Of a DNA stretch of 64,000 nt, positions 43,448 to 53,000 are shown one piece after another. Positions within the stretch are counted from its first letter, which is position 1. Each line of letters begins with the position of its first letter. The stretch covers positions 496,001 to 560,000 of the forward strand of contig CAVVCQ010000008.1 of NCBI GenBank assembly GCA_963746805.1, read 5' to 3'. The notes under the pieces were generated by a model. The model saw nothing but the letters and a program-made list of their open reading frames with translations. It had not been told where the DNA came from and ran no database searches. Source of the stretch: DATHTC01 sp963746805 (GTDB lineage Bacteria; Actinomycetota; Thermoleophilia; Gaiellales; Gaiellaceae). A program made the translations under genes and the position numbers.

Positions 43448-43780
43448 CCTCAACGCGTACGCCGGCAGGACTGTCGAGATCTCGATCGCCTACGCGTCGG
43501 ACTGGGCGGTGCAGCAGCTCGGCGTCTTCCTGGACGATGTGACGCTGCCGGACGGCACCAGCACGTCGTTCGAGGCCGGCCTCGACGGCTGGCAGGTCAC
43601 CGGGCCGCCGGCCGGCAGCGGACCGAACGCGAACAACTGGACCCGCACCGATGCCACGCGCTCGAACACCTGCTCGACTGAGCAGGCCCGGCCGCGGGGC
43701 CGTCGTCTGCGCCGGCAAGGGTGACACAGCGTCACCCTTGCGGCGCGCGGCTGGCGCACGGCGTCAGCACGGGGTCACGC
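43448..43780 (+). pseudogene. Duplicated 3' fragment of the M14 peptidase gene with its terminator
   Basis: The stretch is nearly identical to 57230-57660, the 3' end of the large M14 gene. It reads LNAYAGRTVEISIAYASDW, GVFLDDVTLPDGTSTSFEAG and WQVTGPPAGSGPNANNW in frame. About 115 bases are missing before the shared stop CTCGACTGA, and the downstream hairpin (GGCAAGGGTGAC...GTCACCCTTGC) is included. No start or peptidase domain is present, so it is a leftover of duplication or rearrangement. Confidence 0.8.
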
Positions 43781-43788
43781 GCGGCGGC

Positions 43789-44676
43789 TCATGCTCCGGA
43801 GCCGGCGACGCGGCGCGTCAGCGCTGCGAGCTCGCGGTTGAAGCGCTCCGGCTCCTCGAGGTGCGGCACGTGGCCCACGCCGTCGTACCAGGACGCCTCC
43901 GCTGCCGGGCAGACGGAGAGGACGTGCTCGGCCATCGCTGGGAGGACGACCGAATCCGACAGGCCTTGTGTGACGAGCAGCGGCACTTCGAGCGATCGGA
44001 GCACGTCGTCGCAATCGATCTCGCGTGCTGCGAGGTTGGCGCGAATCGCGGCGGGCACGAGGACGTTCCAGCAGACGGCCGACTCGAAGTCGTCGTCCGA
44101 CACGGCCTTGACCAAGCACATCCGCACGAACGACCGCATCGCCTGGATGTTGGTCGGCAGGTCGTCCGCGGTCGCACCGACGAAGTGCGTGAGGAATCCG
44201 GGACCGATCAGCGTGCCGAACGCCGACTCGCCCAGCTTGACCGCGCCCTCGACGAAGTTGATCGCCGCGACTCGCTCCAGGCCGTAGGCGCGCACGTAGT
44301 CGCAGATGGCGAAGGAGCCGTACGACCAGCCGACGAGCACGGCACGGTCGAGGCGCAGCTCCTCGACGATTGCCGCCAGGTCGTCGGCCCAGAGCCTGTC
44401 GTCGGTGTAGTGCTCAGGCTCGAGCGGCGCCTCCGACATGCCGTGGCCGCGGAGGTCGTAGGCCACGAGCCGGAACTCGTCGGTGAGCGTGCTCTCGTAC
44501 TGCTTCACCCAGCAGAGGTGGTTCTGCGACCAGCCGTGGATGAAGAGGATCGGTGGCCCATCGGGCTTGCCCCACTCGCGCACGTGCAGCCGCAGGCCGC
44601 CGCCGCCTTGCACCGTGTGCGTCTTCATCCAACCCGCCGGCTCCTGTGTCGACTGGCGCTGTGCGATCGCCGTCAT
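43789..44676 (-). CDS. Alpha/beta hydrolase (haloperoxidase/esterase type)
   Basis: A 295-residue protein from ATG 44676. ILFIHGWSQNHLCW, YDLRGHGMSEAP, VLVGWSYGSFAICDY (nucleophile Ser in G-W-S-Y-G), VTQGLSDSVV (Asp) and DGVGHVPHLEEPERF (His) are the triad blocks. The G-W-S-x-G form and R-G-H-G-x-S motif resemble non-haem chloroperoxidases and related esterases. It lies 35 bases downstream of the propeller gene and is probably cotranscribed. Confidence 0.9.
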   Translation of the reverse strand: MTAIAQRQSTQEPAGWMKTHTVQGGGGLRLHVREWGKPDGPPILFIHGWSQNHLCWVKQYESTLTDEFRLVAYDLRGHGMSEAPLEPEHYTDDRLWADDLAAIVEELRLDRAVLVGWSYGSFAICDYVRAYGLERVAAINFVEGAVKLGESAFGTLIGPGFLTHFVGATADDLPTNIQAMRSFVRMCLVKAVSDDDFESAVCWNVLVPAAIRANLAAREIDCDDVLRSLEVPLLVTQGLSDSVVLPAMAEHVLSVCPAAEASWYDGVGHVPHLEEPERFNRELAALTRRVAGSGA

Positions 44677-44711
44677 CCTTCGCCTCCTCGTCGTTCGTCG
44701 TCGTCTGGCGC

Positions 44712-45677
44712 TCAGCGTCGGAGCGGCAGCTGTGTGATCCAGTAGGGCGTGGTCGGCTCCGGCGGCGTCGTGAAACGGAGGTTGACCACCCACAGTCGGC
44801 CCGCGGCAACCGTCGCGGTCGAGGGGATGTCGAAGCTCGGGTCGATCAGGTCGCCGAGTACGACGCCGCCGGTCAGTCCTGCTACGAGCGCGATCACGGT
44901 GACCCGGTTCTGGAACGGGCGCACCACGTAGAGCGTGTGCCCGAGCAGCTCCAGCCCGTCCGGGTAGCCGAGGTTGACTCCGGCGAGGTCGAACTCGTAG
45001 GCGACGCCGGTGGCGGGGTCGACGCGGAAGAGCTTGCCCGTCGAGGACTGTGCAACGAGCAGGACGCCGTTCTCGGCCACGATCCCGTTCAGGTTGAAGC
45101 CAGGGGTCTGGAGAAAGTCGCCGCCGACCGGCAGGATCGTCGCCGCCGAGGGCGGCGGGAGCCCACCATCCGGTGCCAGGGGGATCACAACCAGCTGCGG
45201 GAAGCTGGAGTCGGTCACATAGACCGCATCGCGGGTGACCGCGACATCGTTCAGCAGCCCCACTCCAGCCGCCTGATACGTCGCAAGCAGCGCGCCGCTC
45301 GATGCGTCGTATACCCGCACGTCGGCACTCCCGAGGAGCGGCGGCCCGACCCCTGCGACCCAGATGCGGTCGCGGCCGGCCTCGTACGCGATCCCGGCGG
45401 ACGCGCGTCCCGGCGCGCCGGGCGCGAGCACCGTCGCCGATCCGGTCCGAAGATCACCACGCAAGATCGACCCGTCCAGGAGGGAACCGACGAAGAACGA
45501 GGTGCCGCGCCCGCTCTCGATGCCCTCCGGGAAGAACCCGTCTGGCAAGTCGATGCGGGCCGGGAAGTTGCCACTCTGCCCGGCCGGCGACGCGCCGATC
45601 GCCGGCGAGACGGCGAAGAACGCGACGGCAGCGACCAGCGCTCCGAGACGCGGCGTCGCCGTGTGTCTTCTCGTCAT
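44712..45677 (-). CDS. Secreted SMP-30/NHL-like beta-propeller protein
   Basis: A 321-residue protein from ATG 45677 with AAGGAGG upstream. Residues 1-30 form a signal peptide (LGALVAAVAFFAVSPAIGA). Blades such as LPDGFFPEGIESGRGTSFFVGSLLDGSI, NDVAVTRDAVYVTDSSFPQLVVI and GKLFRVDPATGVAYEF fit the SMP-30/gluconolactonase-like superfamily. The acidic metal residues are not all obvious, so an enzymatic role is uncertain. First gene of a two-gene unit with the hydrolase. Confidence 0.8.
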   Translation of the reverse strand: MTRRHTATPRLGALVAAVAFFAVSPAIGASPAGQSGNFPARIDLPDGFFPEGIESGRGTSFFVGSLLDGSILRGDLRTGSATVLAPGAPGRASAGIAYEAGRDRIWVAGVGPPLLGSADVRVYDASSGALLATYQAAGVGLLNDVAVTRDAVYVTDSSFPQLVVIPLAPDGGLPPPSAATILPVGGDFLQTPGFNLNGIVAENGVLLVAQSSTGKLFRVDPATGVAYEFDLAGVNLGYPDGLELLGHTLYVVRPFQNRVTVIALVAGLTGGVVLGDLIDPSFDIPSTATVAAGRLWVVNLRFTTPPEPTTPYWITQLPLRR

Positions 45678-45858
45678 GGTGAACCTCCTTGGGAGCGCCC
45701 CGTCCAGTCCTGGATGGTCGGCGAGCGACTCGTGTCGTTGGATCGTCCGATCGTTGCCGTCCACGAGCGGGAGCGCATCGGGCGGAGCGCCTTATCTTCT
45801 GCCCTCGACCTGCGTATCTTCGGGCGGTCCGGTCCTCACGCCGCCCTATCGGCTGCGG

Positions 45859-48759
45859 GTGGAGTGCGCGATACTCGCCGGAGTGGTGGCTCGCGCGAGC
45901 GACGGATTCGTCGGACGCGTACGCGAGCTCGGGGAGCTCGAGCGCGCTCTCGATGCGACGCGAGCCGGAAAGGGCGCGACCATCCTCGTCGCCGGAGACG
46001 CGGGCATCGGCAAGAGCCGACTCGCGTCCGAGCTCGCGGGCCGTGCCCGTGCCGCCGGGTTCGAGATCCTGCTCGGGCGCGCGATCGACCTCGTCGGGAC
46101 GGAGCTGCCGTATCAGCCGTTCCTCGAGGCCCTTCGTCCGCTCGGGGAGCCTCGGCAGGTCGACGAACCGAGGGCGGGCTCACAGCTGCACGTATTCGAG
46201 AACACGCTCGCACTGCTCACCGACCGAGCGGCCGCCGCACCGGTGCTGCTCGTGCTCGAAGACATGCACTGGGCGGATACATCGACGCTCGATCTCACCG
46301 TCTTCCTCGCGCACAACCTCGACGGCCGGCCGGTTCTGGTGCTTGCCACCTACCGCGCGGACGAGCCGTCGTCGGCGGAGCGCATGGGCCGCTTTGCGGA
46401 TCGCGTCCGGCGTTCGGGGTCGGCGGACTTGCTCGAACTCGGGCCGCTGGAACGCGATGAGTTGTCGGCGCTGCTTGCAGCTCGTACCCACGGCTCGCTG
46501 CCGGCGAGGCTGACGAACGAGATCGTCGCCCGCGCGGAGGGCAACCCCTTCTTCGCCGAGGAGCTCCTCGCCGCCGCCGACGACCCGAGCGGAGTGCTTC
46601 CGCGCGGCCTGCGCGACCTGCTTCTGGTGCGCGTGACCCCACTCGACCGTCCGACGCAAGATCTACTGCGTGTGGCGGCGGCTGCGGGCCGAGACGTCGC
46701 GTACCCGCTGCTCCGCGCGGTCACGGCGCTCCCGGAACGTGACGTCCGCGAGTCGCTGCGCCGCGCGGTGGAGTACGGCGTCCTCGTCGTCGAGCGGGCG
46801 ACCGGCGACTTTCGCTTCCGCCACGCGCTCCTGGCGGATGCGATCTACGCGACGATCCTCCCCGGCGAGCGCGAGGAGCTGCACGGGAAGCTGGCGGAGG
46901 AGCTCGCCCGCAGCGGAGCCGCGTCAGCGGCCGAGCTCGCCCCGCACTGGGAGGCGGCGGGTCGCCGCACGGATGCGCTGGCCGCGTCGGTCGACGCGGC
47001 ACGCGAAGCCGAGGCCGTCTTCGGGCTCGCCGAGGCGCTGGCGCACCTCGAGCGGGCGCTCGCACTCTGGCACGCGGTGCCGGACGCCGCGGGGCTCACC
47101 GGGCTCGATCTCGCCGAGCTCTGCACCCGGGCGGCCGAGCTCGCCAGCCAAACCGCCGCCGCCCTGCGTGCGGTCGAGCTGGGCCGGCAAGCGATCGAGG
47201 CCGCCGGCGAGGGTGACCGGCACCGTGCGGCGCTCCTCCGTGTACGCCTCGGCGAGTACCTCGAGCAGACCGGCCGTGAAGACGCTTGCCTCGCCGAGGT
47301 CGAGCGTGCCGTCGAGCTCGTGCCGGCGGAGCCGCCCTCGCCGGAACGTGCGTATGCGCTGGGGTCACTCGCTGGGGTGTTGGGGGTGGCCTGGCGCCAT
47401 GCGGAGTCGTTGCCGATCTGCGAACAGGCGCTCGCGCTCGCTCGCGATGTCGGCGCACGCGAGGCGGAGGTCCGAGCGCTGACGGTGCTCGGCACCGACC
47501 TCGCCTACCTCGGCCGCGGTGAGGAGGGTGTCGCCCATCTTCGTCAGGCCCTGCAGCTCGCCGAGGAGGTCGGCGATCACATCGGCCTTGAGCGAGCATG
47601 GACCCATCTCACCGACGTGCTGACGATGCTGGGACGGCTCCGAGAGTCGGCGCGAGTCGGGCAGGAGGGGCTCGAGGCGATGCGCCGGTACGGGATCGAC
47701 AACCCTTTGCTCGTAGCGAACCAGATCGAGACACTGGTCGCGATCGGCGACTGGGACGAGGCCGACAGGCTCAGCGCCGCGGCGCTCCGCGGCATCATCT
47801 CGAGCTTCCCGTACTGGCTGCTCACCATCCGCGCTGCCATCGAGATCGGCCGCGGCGAGCTCGACGCCGCACGAGCGCACCTCGAGGATGCCCGCGCCAC
47901 GCTGCGCGAGGACCACGTCCTCGGCCTCTACGACAGCTACCTCGCAGAGCTCGCCCTCTGGGAGCGCCGCTGGACCGACGCAGAAGCGGCAATCGACGAG
48001 GGACTGTCTCTGGCACGCCCGCGCGAGGCTGCGCAGATGCGCGTTCAGCTGTGCGCGAAGGGACTCCGCGCGCAGGCGGAGCTGGCAGCGCTCGCACGCG
48101 CACGCCGCGACGCCGACGCCGTCCGCGACCGGCGCAGTCGTGCGCGAAAGCTGCTCGCCGCCGCTCGCCGTGCCGCCGCCGGGGCCTCAGCGATCACACC
48201 GAACACCGCAGGCTGGCGTGCGCTGGCCGAGGCCGAGCATGAGCGTGCACTCGGCGTCGCCCGGCCCGAGCTCTGGTCCGACGCCGCGGACACCTGGGAG
48301 CAACTCGAGCGCCCGCCGCTCGCCGCCTACTGCCGGTGGCGCCAGGCCGAGGCGCTCGTCGCCGCCGGCGCGCCCCGCGCCGAGGCGAGCGTGCCGCTCA
48401 GAGACGCCTACGCCGTCGCGGCCCGGATCGGAGCGCAGCCCCTGCGGCGCGAGCTCGAGCTGCTCGCCGAGCGCGCGCGGCTCGATCCGATGCCACAGGA
48501 CGCGGGCCCGGACCACGTGGTGGAGGGCCTCGAAGAGCCGCTCGGGCTGACGCCGCGCGAGGCGGAAGTGCTGACGCTCGTCGCCCGCGGCTATACGAAC
48601 CGCGAGATCGCCGGCGCGCTCGTGATCAGCGTCAAGACCGCCGGCGTCCACGTCTCGCACATCCTGCGCAAGCTCGACGCGCCGAACCGGGTCGAAGCCG
48701 CCGCGATCGCGCACCGCCTCGTCCCGCCACACGTCGGGCGGCGCGAGTTCGAGTCCTGA
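45859..48759 (+). CDS. LAL-family LuxR regulator with AAA ATPase domain
   Basis: About 966 residues. FVGRVRELGELERAL and VAGDAGIGKSRL (Walker A) open the ATPase, and LLVLEDMHWADTST is Walker B. The middle ~500 residues are TPR-like helical repeats. The C-terminal LuxR HTH is LTPREAEVLTLVARGYTNREIAGAL...VHVSHILRKL. LAL proteins are large ATP-dependent activators that sense small ligands through the repeats. The start is uncertain (GTG 45859 or 45883/45886). It is divergent from the propeller-hydrolase unit, its likely target. Confidence 0.88.
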   Translation: MECAILAGVVARASDGFVGRVRELGELERALDATRAGKGATILVAGDAGIGKSRLASELAGRARAAGFEILLGRAIDLVGTELPYQPFLEALRPLGEPRQVDEPRAGSQLHVFENTLALLTDRAAAAPVLLVLEDMHWADTSTLDLTVFLAHNLDGRPVLVLATYRADEPSSAERMGRFADRVRRSGSADLLELGPLERDELSALLAARTHGSLPARLTNEIVARAEGNPFFAEELLAAADDPSGVLPRGLRDLLLVRVTPLDRPTQDLLRVAAAAGRDVAYPLLRAVTALPERDVRESLRRAVEYGVLVVERATGDFRFRHALLADAIYATILPGEREELHGKLAEELARSGAASAAELAPHWEAAGRRTDALAASVDAAREAEAVFGLAEALAHLERALALWHAVPDAAGLTGLDLAELCTRAAELASQTAAALRAVELGRQAIEAAGEGDRHRAALLRVRLGEYLEQTGREDACLAEVERAVELVPAEPPSPERAYALGSLAGVLGVAWRHAESLPICEQALALARDVGAREAEVRALTVLGTDLAYLGRGEEGVAHLRQALQLAEEVGDHIGLERAWTHLTDVLTMLGRLRESARVGQEGLEAMRRYGIDNPLLVANQIETLVAIGDWDEADRLSAAALRGIISSFPYWLLTIRAAIEIGRGELDAARAHLEDARATLREDHVLGLYDSYLAELALWERRWTDAEAAIDEGLSLARPREAAQMRVQLCAKGLRAQAELAALARARRDADAVRDRRSRARKLLAAARRAAAGASAITPNTAGWRALAEAEHERALGVARPELWSDAADTWEQLERPPLAAYCRWRQAEALVAAGAPRAEASVPLRDAYAVAARIGAQPLRRELELLAERARLDPMPQDAGPDHVVEGLEEPLGLTPREAEVLTLVARGYTNREIAGALVISVKTAGVHVSHILRKLDAPNRVEAAAIAHRLVPPHVGRREFES

Positions 48760-48783
48760 CACACCGCCGGTCGAGGCTTCGGT

Positions 48784-48811
48784 CGGGCGATCCCAGATCA
48801 CGGATCGCCCG
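48784..48811 (+). terminator. Hairpin after LAL gene
   Basis: CGGGCGATC and GATCGCCCG form a 9-bp stem around a 10-base loop, 25 bases after the stop. Confidence 0.55.
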
Positions 48812-48885
48812 GGGAGGATCGCCGCGGGTTTTGCGCGGCCTGTCACGCCCAATCTTCGTCACGGCCCGGGATCTACACTGATTTC

Positions 48886-50595
48886 ATGCCCCGCGCCAAG
48901 GCCTCGGGGAGCGCGAACACCGGACGGAGCGTTGAGGGACGCCGGAGGCAAGAGCCCCTGGTGAACCCTGGCGACGCCCTAGAACGCGGCCGCCGAGCGT
49001 ATGAACGCTCGGCGTGGGGAGAAGCCTGGGAATCCCTGTCGCTCGCCGACCGGACGGCGTCGCTCGGGGCGGAGGACGTGGAACTGCTGGGGACGTCGGC
49101 CTACATGCTCGGTCGCGGCGACGACCTGGAAAGCCTGGAGCGGGCGTATCACCTCCACCTCGACGCCGGCGAGGCGCTCCGCGCGGCTCGGTGCGCGTTC
49201 TGGATGGGCATGACTCTCTCCACAAGGGGTGAGCTGAGCCGCGCGACCGGATGGCTCGGCCGCGCGCAGCGGTTGGTCGACCGTGAGCGGCGCGACTGCG
49301 CGGAACGGGGCTATCTGCTGTTTCCGCTCATCTTTCAGCACGAGTCCGGCGGTGACTACGAGGCCGCAGCCGCCGTCGCAGCCGACGCTGCGGAGATCGG
49401 CACGCGCTTCCGCGATGCGGACCTGTTCGCCCTCGCCGTGCAGTCGCAGGGCATCTTGCACGTAAGGCTCGGACGGGTCGCGGAGGGTCTCGGATTGATG
49501 GACGAGGCGATGCTGGCGGTTACCGCGGGCGAGCTGTCTCCGATCGTCAGCGGCATGGTCTACTGCGGGGTGATCCTCGGCTGTCAGGAGGCGTACGACC
49601 TGCGCCGCGCCCGCGAATGGACAGCGGCCCTGACGCGGTGGTGCGAGGAGCAACCCGACCTGGTGAGTTTCACGGGAACGTGCCTGGTGCATCGCGCCGA
49701 GATCCTGCAATTGCAGGGTGCGTGGGGCGAAGCGCTCGACGAGGCGCGTCGTGCCGTAACCCGTTGCGCGCAGGCGATGAACAAGCTGGCGGCCGCCCAA
49801 GCCATTCATCGGCAAGGCGAGGTGCATCGCCTGCAGGGCGACTTCGCTGCGGCCGAGCAGGCGTACAGGGATACGAGCCACGCTGGACGAGAGCCGCAGC
49901 CTGGGTTGGCTCTCTTGCGGCTGGCTCAAGGAGACGGCGCCGCAGCGGCCGCCGCGATCCGCCGAGCGCTGGGCGAAACCGTCGAGCGGCCAAAGCGAGT
50001 GGGGTTACTGCCTGCCTATATCGAGATCATGCTGGCCGTCGGCGATCTCGAGCAGGCTCGCGTGGCGTGCGACGAGCTGGAGGAGGCTTCGACCGGCTAC
50101 GAGAGCGACATGCTGGCGGCGATGGTGGCGTACGCACGAGGTGCGTTCGAGCTGGCCGGAGGCGACGCCCACGCTGCCCTGGTCGCGCTGCGGCGCGCAG
50201 CCCAGGCGTGGCAGGAACTCGAGGCGCCGTACGAAGCCGCACGCACGCGCGTGCTCGTCGGACTCGCGTGCCGCGCCGCGGGAGACAACGACGCGGCGGC
50301 GTTGGAGCTGGAGGCCGCCCGGAGCGTCTTCGCGGAGCTCGGAGCGGCGCCGGACCTCGCCCGCGTCGACTCGCTCGCCCGTCGCAAGGACACCACCGAT
50401 ACTCACGGTCTGACGGCGCGCGAGCTGCAGGTGCTGCGCCTGGTGGCCGCCGGCCGAACGAACAAGGCGATCGCCGCCGAGCTGGTCGTGAGTGAGCGCA
50501 CGATCGACCGGCACGTAAGCAACATCTTCCCCAAGCTCCATGTCTCGTCGCGCGCCGCGGCGACGGCGTACGCCTACGAGCACCGGCTCGTCTGA
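48886..50595 (+). CDS. TPR-containing LuxR-family regulator
   Basis: A 569-residue protein. Residues ~30-490 are alpha-helical repeats of TPR type (GDALERGRRAYERSAWGEAWESL, YLLFPLIFQHESGGDYEAA, QAIHRQGEVHRLQGDFAAAEQAY). No ATPase motif is present, unlike the LAL gene upstream. The C-terminal HTH is LTARELQVLRLVAAGRTNKAIAAEL...IDRHVSNIFPKL. It heads a run of genes (hydrolase, FAD oxidoreductase, FAD monooxygenase) and probably controls them. Confidence 0.88.
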   Translation: MPRAKASGSANTGRSVEGRRRQEPLVNPGDALERGRRAYERSAWGEAWESLSLADRTASLGAEDVELLGTSAYMLGRGDDLESLERAYHLHLDAGEALRAARCAFWMGMTLSTRGELSRATGWLGRAQRLVDRERRDCAERGYLLFPLIFQHESGGDYEAAAAVAADAAEIGTRFRDADLFALAVQSQGILHVRLGRVAEGLGLMDEAMLAVTAGELSPIVSGMVYCGVILGCQEAYDLRRAREWTAALTRWCEEQPDLVSFTGTCLVHRAEILQLQGAWGEALDEARRAVTRCAQAMNKLAAAQAIHRQGEVHRLQGDFAAAEQAYRDTSHAGREPQPGLALLRLAQGDGAAAAAAIRRALGETVERPKRVGLLPAYIEIMLAVGDLEQARVACDELEEASTGYESDMLAAMVAYARGAFELAGGDAHAALVALRRAAQAWQELEAPYEAARTRVLVGLACRAAGDNDAAALELEAARSVFAELGAAPDLARVDSLARRKDTTDTHGLTARELQVLRLVAAGRTNKAIAAELVVSERTIDRHVSNIFPKLHVSSRAAATAYAYEHRLV

Positions 50596-50673
50596 TCACA
50601 TCCTTCTGGGTCGAATTACCCACCCGCCGACATGCGCAGGTTGGGTGGTTCCGCCGAAGCGGGGACCACTCGC

Positions 50674-50687
50674 CGCTCCTACCGTCC
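50674..50687 (+). promoter_or_regulatory. CGCTCCTA promoter-like motif upstream of hydrolase
   Basis: CGCTCCTACCGTCC ends 38 bases before the hydrolase ATG. Similar strings, CGCTCCTAGGGTCC (57769-57782) and CGTTCCTAGCGTCT (60962-60975), end 35 bases before the DUF4242 and second hydrolase starts. In those two the motif overlaps the end of a LuxR reading frame. Constant distance suggests a -10-like or regulator site. Confidence 0.4.
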
Positions 50688-50725
50688 AGCGTGCAAGCCA
50701 CACGGGCGCGAACGAGGAGGACGTC

Positions 50726-51628
50726 ATGAGCAGCGCGCAGCAGGAGAAAAGACGCAGCCGACCCTCGCGGGGCAATGAGGCTCGCGAGCTACTCCTTGCC
50801 GGTCTGCCGGTCAGGGAGAGACGGCTGCAGCTGGCCGGGGTTTCAACCGCCGTCCTCGAGGGTGGAGCCGGTCCGCCCGTCGTTCTGCTCCACGGCCCCG
50901 GCGCCTACGCAGCGGCGTGGCTGCGGGTGATCCCGGGGCTGGTGACGACCCATCAGGTGGTCGCGCCCGACCTACCCGGCCAGGGTGCCTCGACGGTTGC
51001 CGCCGGCAAGCTCGACGTCGATCGAGTGGTCGCGTGGCTCGCCGAGTTGGTCGAGCGCACCTGCCCGTCGCCGCCCGTCCTCGTCGGGCACCTGCTCGGA
51101 GGCGCGATCGCTGCCCGCTTCGCAGGCGACCACGGCGAGCGGCTCAGCCGACTGGTGCTCGTGGACACGTTCGGTCTGGCGCCGTTCGAACCCTCTCCCG
51201 AGTTCAGTTCTGCATTGATGGGGTTCCTCGCGCAACCGACCGCCGAGACCCACGACCGTCTGTGGGAGCGATGCTCGTTCGATCTCGACGGTCTGCACGA
51301 AGCGTTGGGTACGCGCTGGGACGCGATCAGGACGTACAACCTCGACCTCGCCAACACGCCGGCGGTGGCCGAAACGGGGGGCAAGCTCATGGAGCTGTTC
51401 GCGATGCCGACGATTCCGGCGGAGGTCCTGGGCGGGATCGCGGCCCCCACGACGCTCATCTGGGGACGACATGACCTCGCAACGCCGGTGCGGATCGCCG
51501 AGGCCGCGAGCGTGCGCCACGGCTGGACGCTGCACGTGATCGAGGACGCCGCCGACGACCCGACCATCGATCAGCCCGAGGCGTTCCTCGATGTGCTGCG
51601 CCACGCGCTCGATGAGGGGGGTCGGTGA
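50726..51628 (+). CDS. Alpha/beta-hydrolase fold protein lacking the catalytic serine and histidine
   Basis: A 300-residue protein from ATG 50726 with GAGGAGG upstream. VVLLHGPGAYAAAW and APDLPGQGAS fit the fold. The nucleophile elbow reads VGHLLGGAIAA, with Leu where Ser is expected (G-H-S-x-G-G). The histidine loop reads EDAADDPTIDQPEAF where relatives have G-H-x-P-x-x-E-x-P. Asp in WGRHDLATP remains. It is either a non-catalytic binding protein or uses another chemistry. It overlaps the FAD oxidoreductase by one base (TGATG). Confidence 0.85.
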   Translation: MSSAQQEKRRSRPSRGNEARELLLAGLPVRERRLQLAGVSTAVLEGGAGPPVVLLHGPGAYAAAWLRVIPGLVTTHQVVAPDLPGQGASTVAAGKLDVDRVVAWLAELVERTCPSPPVLVGHLLGGAIAARFAGDHGERLSRLVLVDTFGLAPFEPSPEFSSALMGFLAQPTAETHDRLWERCSFDLDGLHEALGTRWDAIRTYNLDLANTPAVAETGGKLMELFAMPTIPAEVLGGIAAPTTLIWGRHDLATPVRIAEAASVRHGWTLHVIEDAADDPTIDQPEAFLDVLRHALDEGGR

Positions 51629-52995
51629 TGGCCAGCGCCACAAACACCGACTCCGTTCAGCTTCTTCGTCAGGCCTTCTCGGCGGTCCTCGAGCCCGGCC
51701 AGGCCGGGTACGACGAGGCCCGGCGAATACACAACGGCCTGATCGACAAGCATCCGGCTGTGATCGCGCGTTGCCTGCACACGGCCGACGTCGTCGCCGC
51801 CGTCGATTTCGCCAAAGACGAAAGGCTCGAGATCTCCGTCCGCGGCGGAGGGCACAACGTCGCCGGCAAGGCAGTCAACGACGGCGGCTTGATGATCGAC
51901 CTCTCCCCGATGAAGGGCGTTCAGGTCGACATCGCGCGACAGACGGTGCGCGCGCAGCCGGGCCTGACGATCGGTGAGCTCGACCGAGCCACCGCGGCCT
52001 TCGGGCTGGTCGTCCCGAGCGGCATCGTCTCGAGCGTCGGGATCGCGGGTCTCACCCTCGGTGGCGGCCTCGGCTGGCTGCAGGGCAAGTACGGGCTGGC
52101 GGTCGACAACCTCCTCTCCGCCGAGGTGGTGCTCGCGTCCGGCGACGTCGTCGCCCCGAGCGACGATACGGAGCGAGACCTGTTCTGGGCTCTCCGCGGG
52201 GGCGGTGGGAATTTCGGCGTCGTCAGCGCGTTCGAATTTCGCGCGCACCCCCTCGTAAGCGTGCTCGGCGGCGCGGTGCTGTGGCCGCTCGCGGCGGCAC
52301 CAACGGTCTTCTCGTTCTTCCGCGAGTTCTCGGCCGACCTGCCCGACGACCTGTCTCTGCAGGCCATCCTCGCCCACGCGCCCGACGGATCGGGAGCCAA
52401 GGTGTGCGGGATCGTCCTCTGCCACGCGGGCGCCGACGCCGAGCAAGCCGCTGCCGACGTGCAGCCGCTGCGGGAGATCGGCTCTCCCGTGGCCGACATG
52501 GTGCAGCGAATGCCCTACCCGGCGATGAACACCGGCGCAGACGGGCTGTTCCCCAGAGGCGCGCTCAACTACTGGAAATCAGCGTTCTTCTCGGCGCTAT
52601 CGGACGGCGCACTCGAAATCATGATCGAGGCGTTCGAGCGGGCGCCCAGCGAGCTGTGCGCGATCGGCGTCGAGGAGTTCCACGGCGCGGTCACGCGCGT
52701 CCCTGCGGAGGCGACCGCCTACCCGCACAGAGAGCCGGGCTTCAACCTGATTCTGGCCTCGCAGTGGACCGATCCAGCGCAGACCGACGCGTGCACCGCG
52801 TGGGCGCGTCAGACCTTCGACACTCTTGCGCCGTTCATGGCCGAACGCTCCTACACGAACTACCTCTCCGCCGACGACCACGACCGCGTCCGACAGGCCT
52901 TCGGGCCGAACTACGAGAGACTCCTCGGGCTGAAGCGACACTACGACCCGCACAACCGCTTCCGCGGGAACCAGAACATCGATCCGAAAGCCTGA
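51628..52995 (+). CDS. FAD-linked oxidoreductase (PCMH/BBE type)
   Basis: A 455-residue flavoprotein. ISVRGGGHNVAGKA carries the histidine that binds FAD covalently; VGIAGLTLGGGLGWL and LFWALRGGGGNFGVV complete the FAD-binding PCMH domain. The C-terminal NYLSADDHDRVRQAFG and YDPHNRFRGNQNI belong to the berberine-bridge-like domain. The second covalent cysteine of bicovalent enzymes is not seen. Such enzymes oxidise alcohols, sugars or alkaloid-like substrates with oxygen. Coupled to the upstream hydrolase-fold gene; the FAD monooxygenase follows 5 bases later. Confidence 0.9.
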   Translation: MASATNTDSVQLLRQAFSAVLEPGQAGYDEARRIHNGLIDKHPAVIARCLHTADVVAAVDFAKDERLEISVRGGGHNVAGKAVNDGGLMIDLSPMKGVQVDIARQTVRAQPGLTIGELDRATAAFGLVVPSGIVSSVGIAGLTLGGGLGWLQGKYGLAVDNLLSAEVVLASGDVVAPSDDTERDLFWALRGGGGNFGVVSAFEFRAHPLVSVLGGAVLWPLAAAPTVFSFFREFSADLPDDLSLQAILAHAPDGSGAKVCGIVLCHAGADAEQAAADVQPLREIGSPVADMVQRMPYPAMNTGADGLFPRGALNYWKSAFFSALSDGALEIMIEAFERAPSELCAIGVEEFHGAVTRVPAEATAYPHREPGFNLILASQWTDPAQTDACTAWARQTFDTLAPFMAERSYTNYLSADDHDRVRQAFGPNYERLLGLKRHYDPHNRFRGNQNIDPKA

Positions 52996-53000
52996 TCGCG

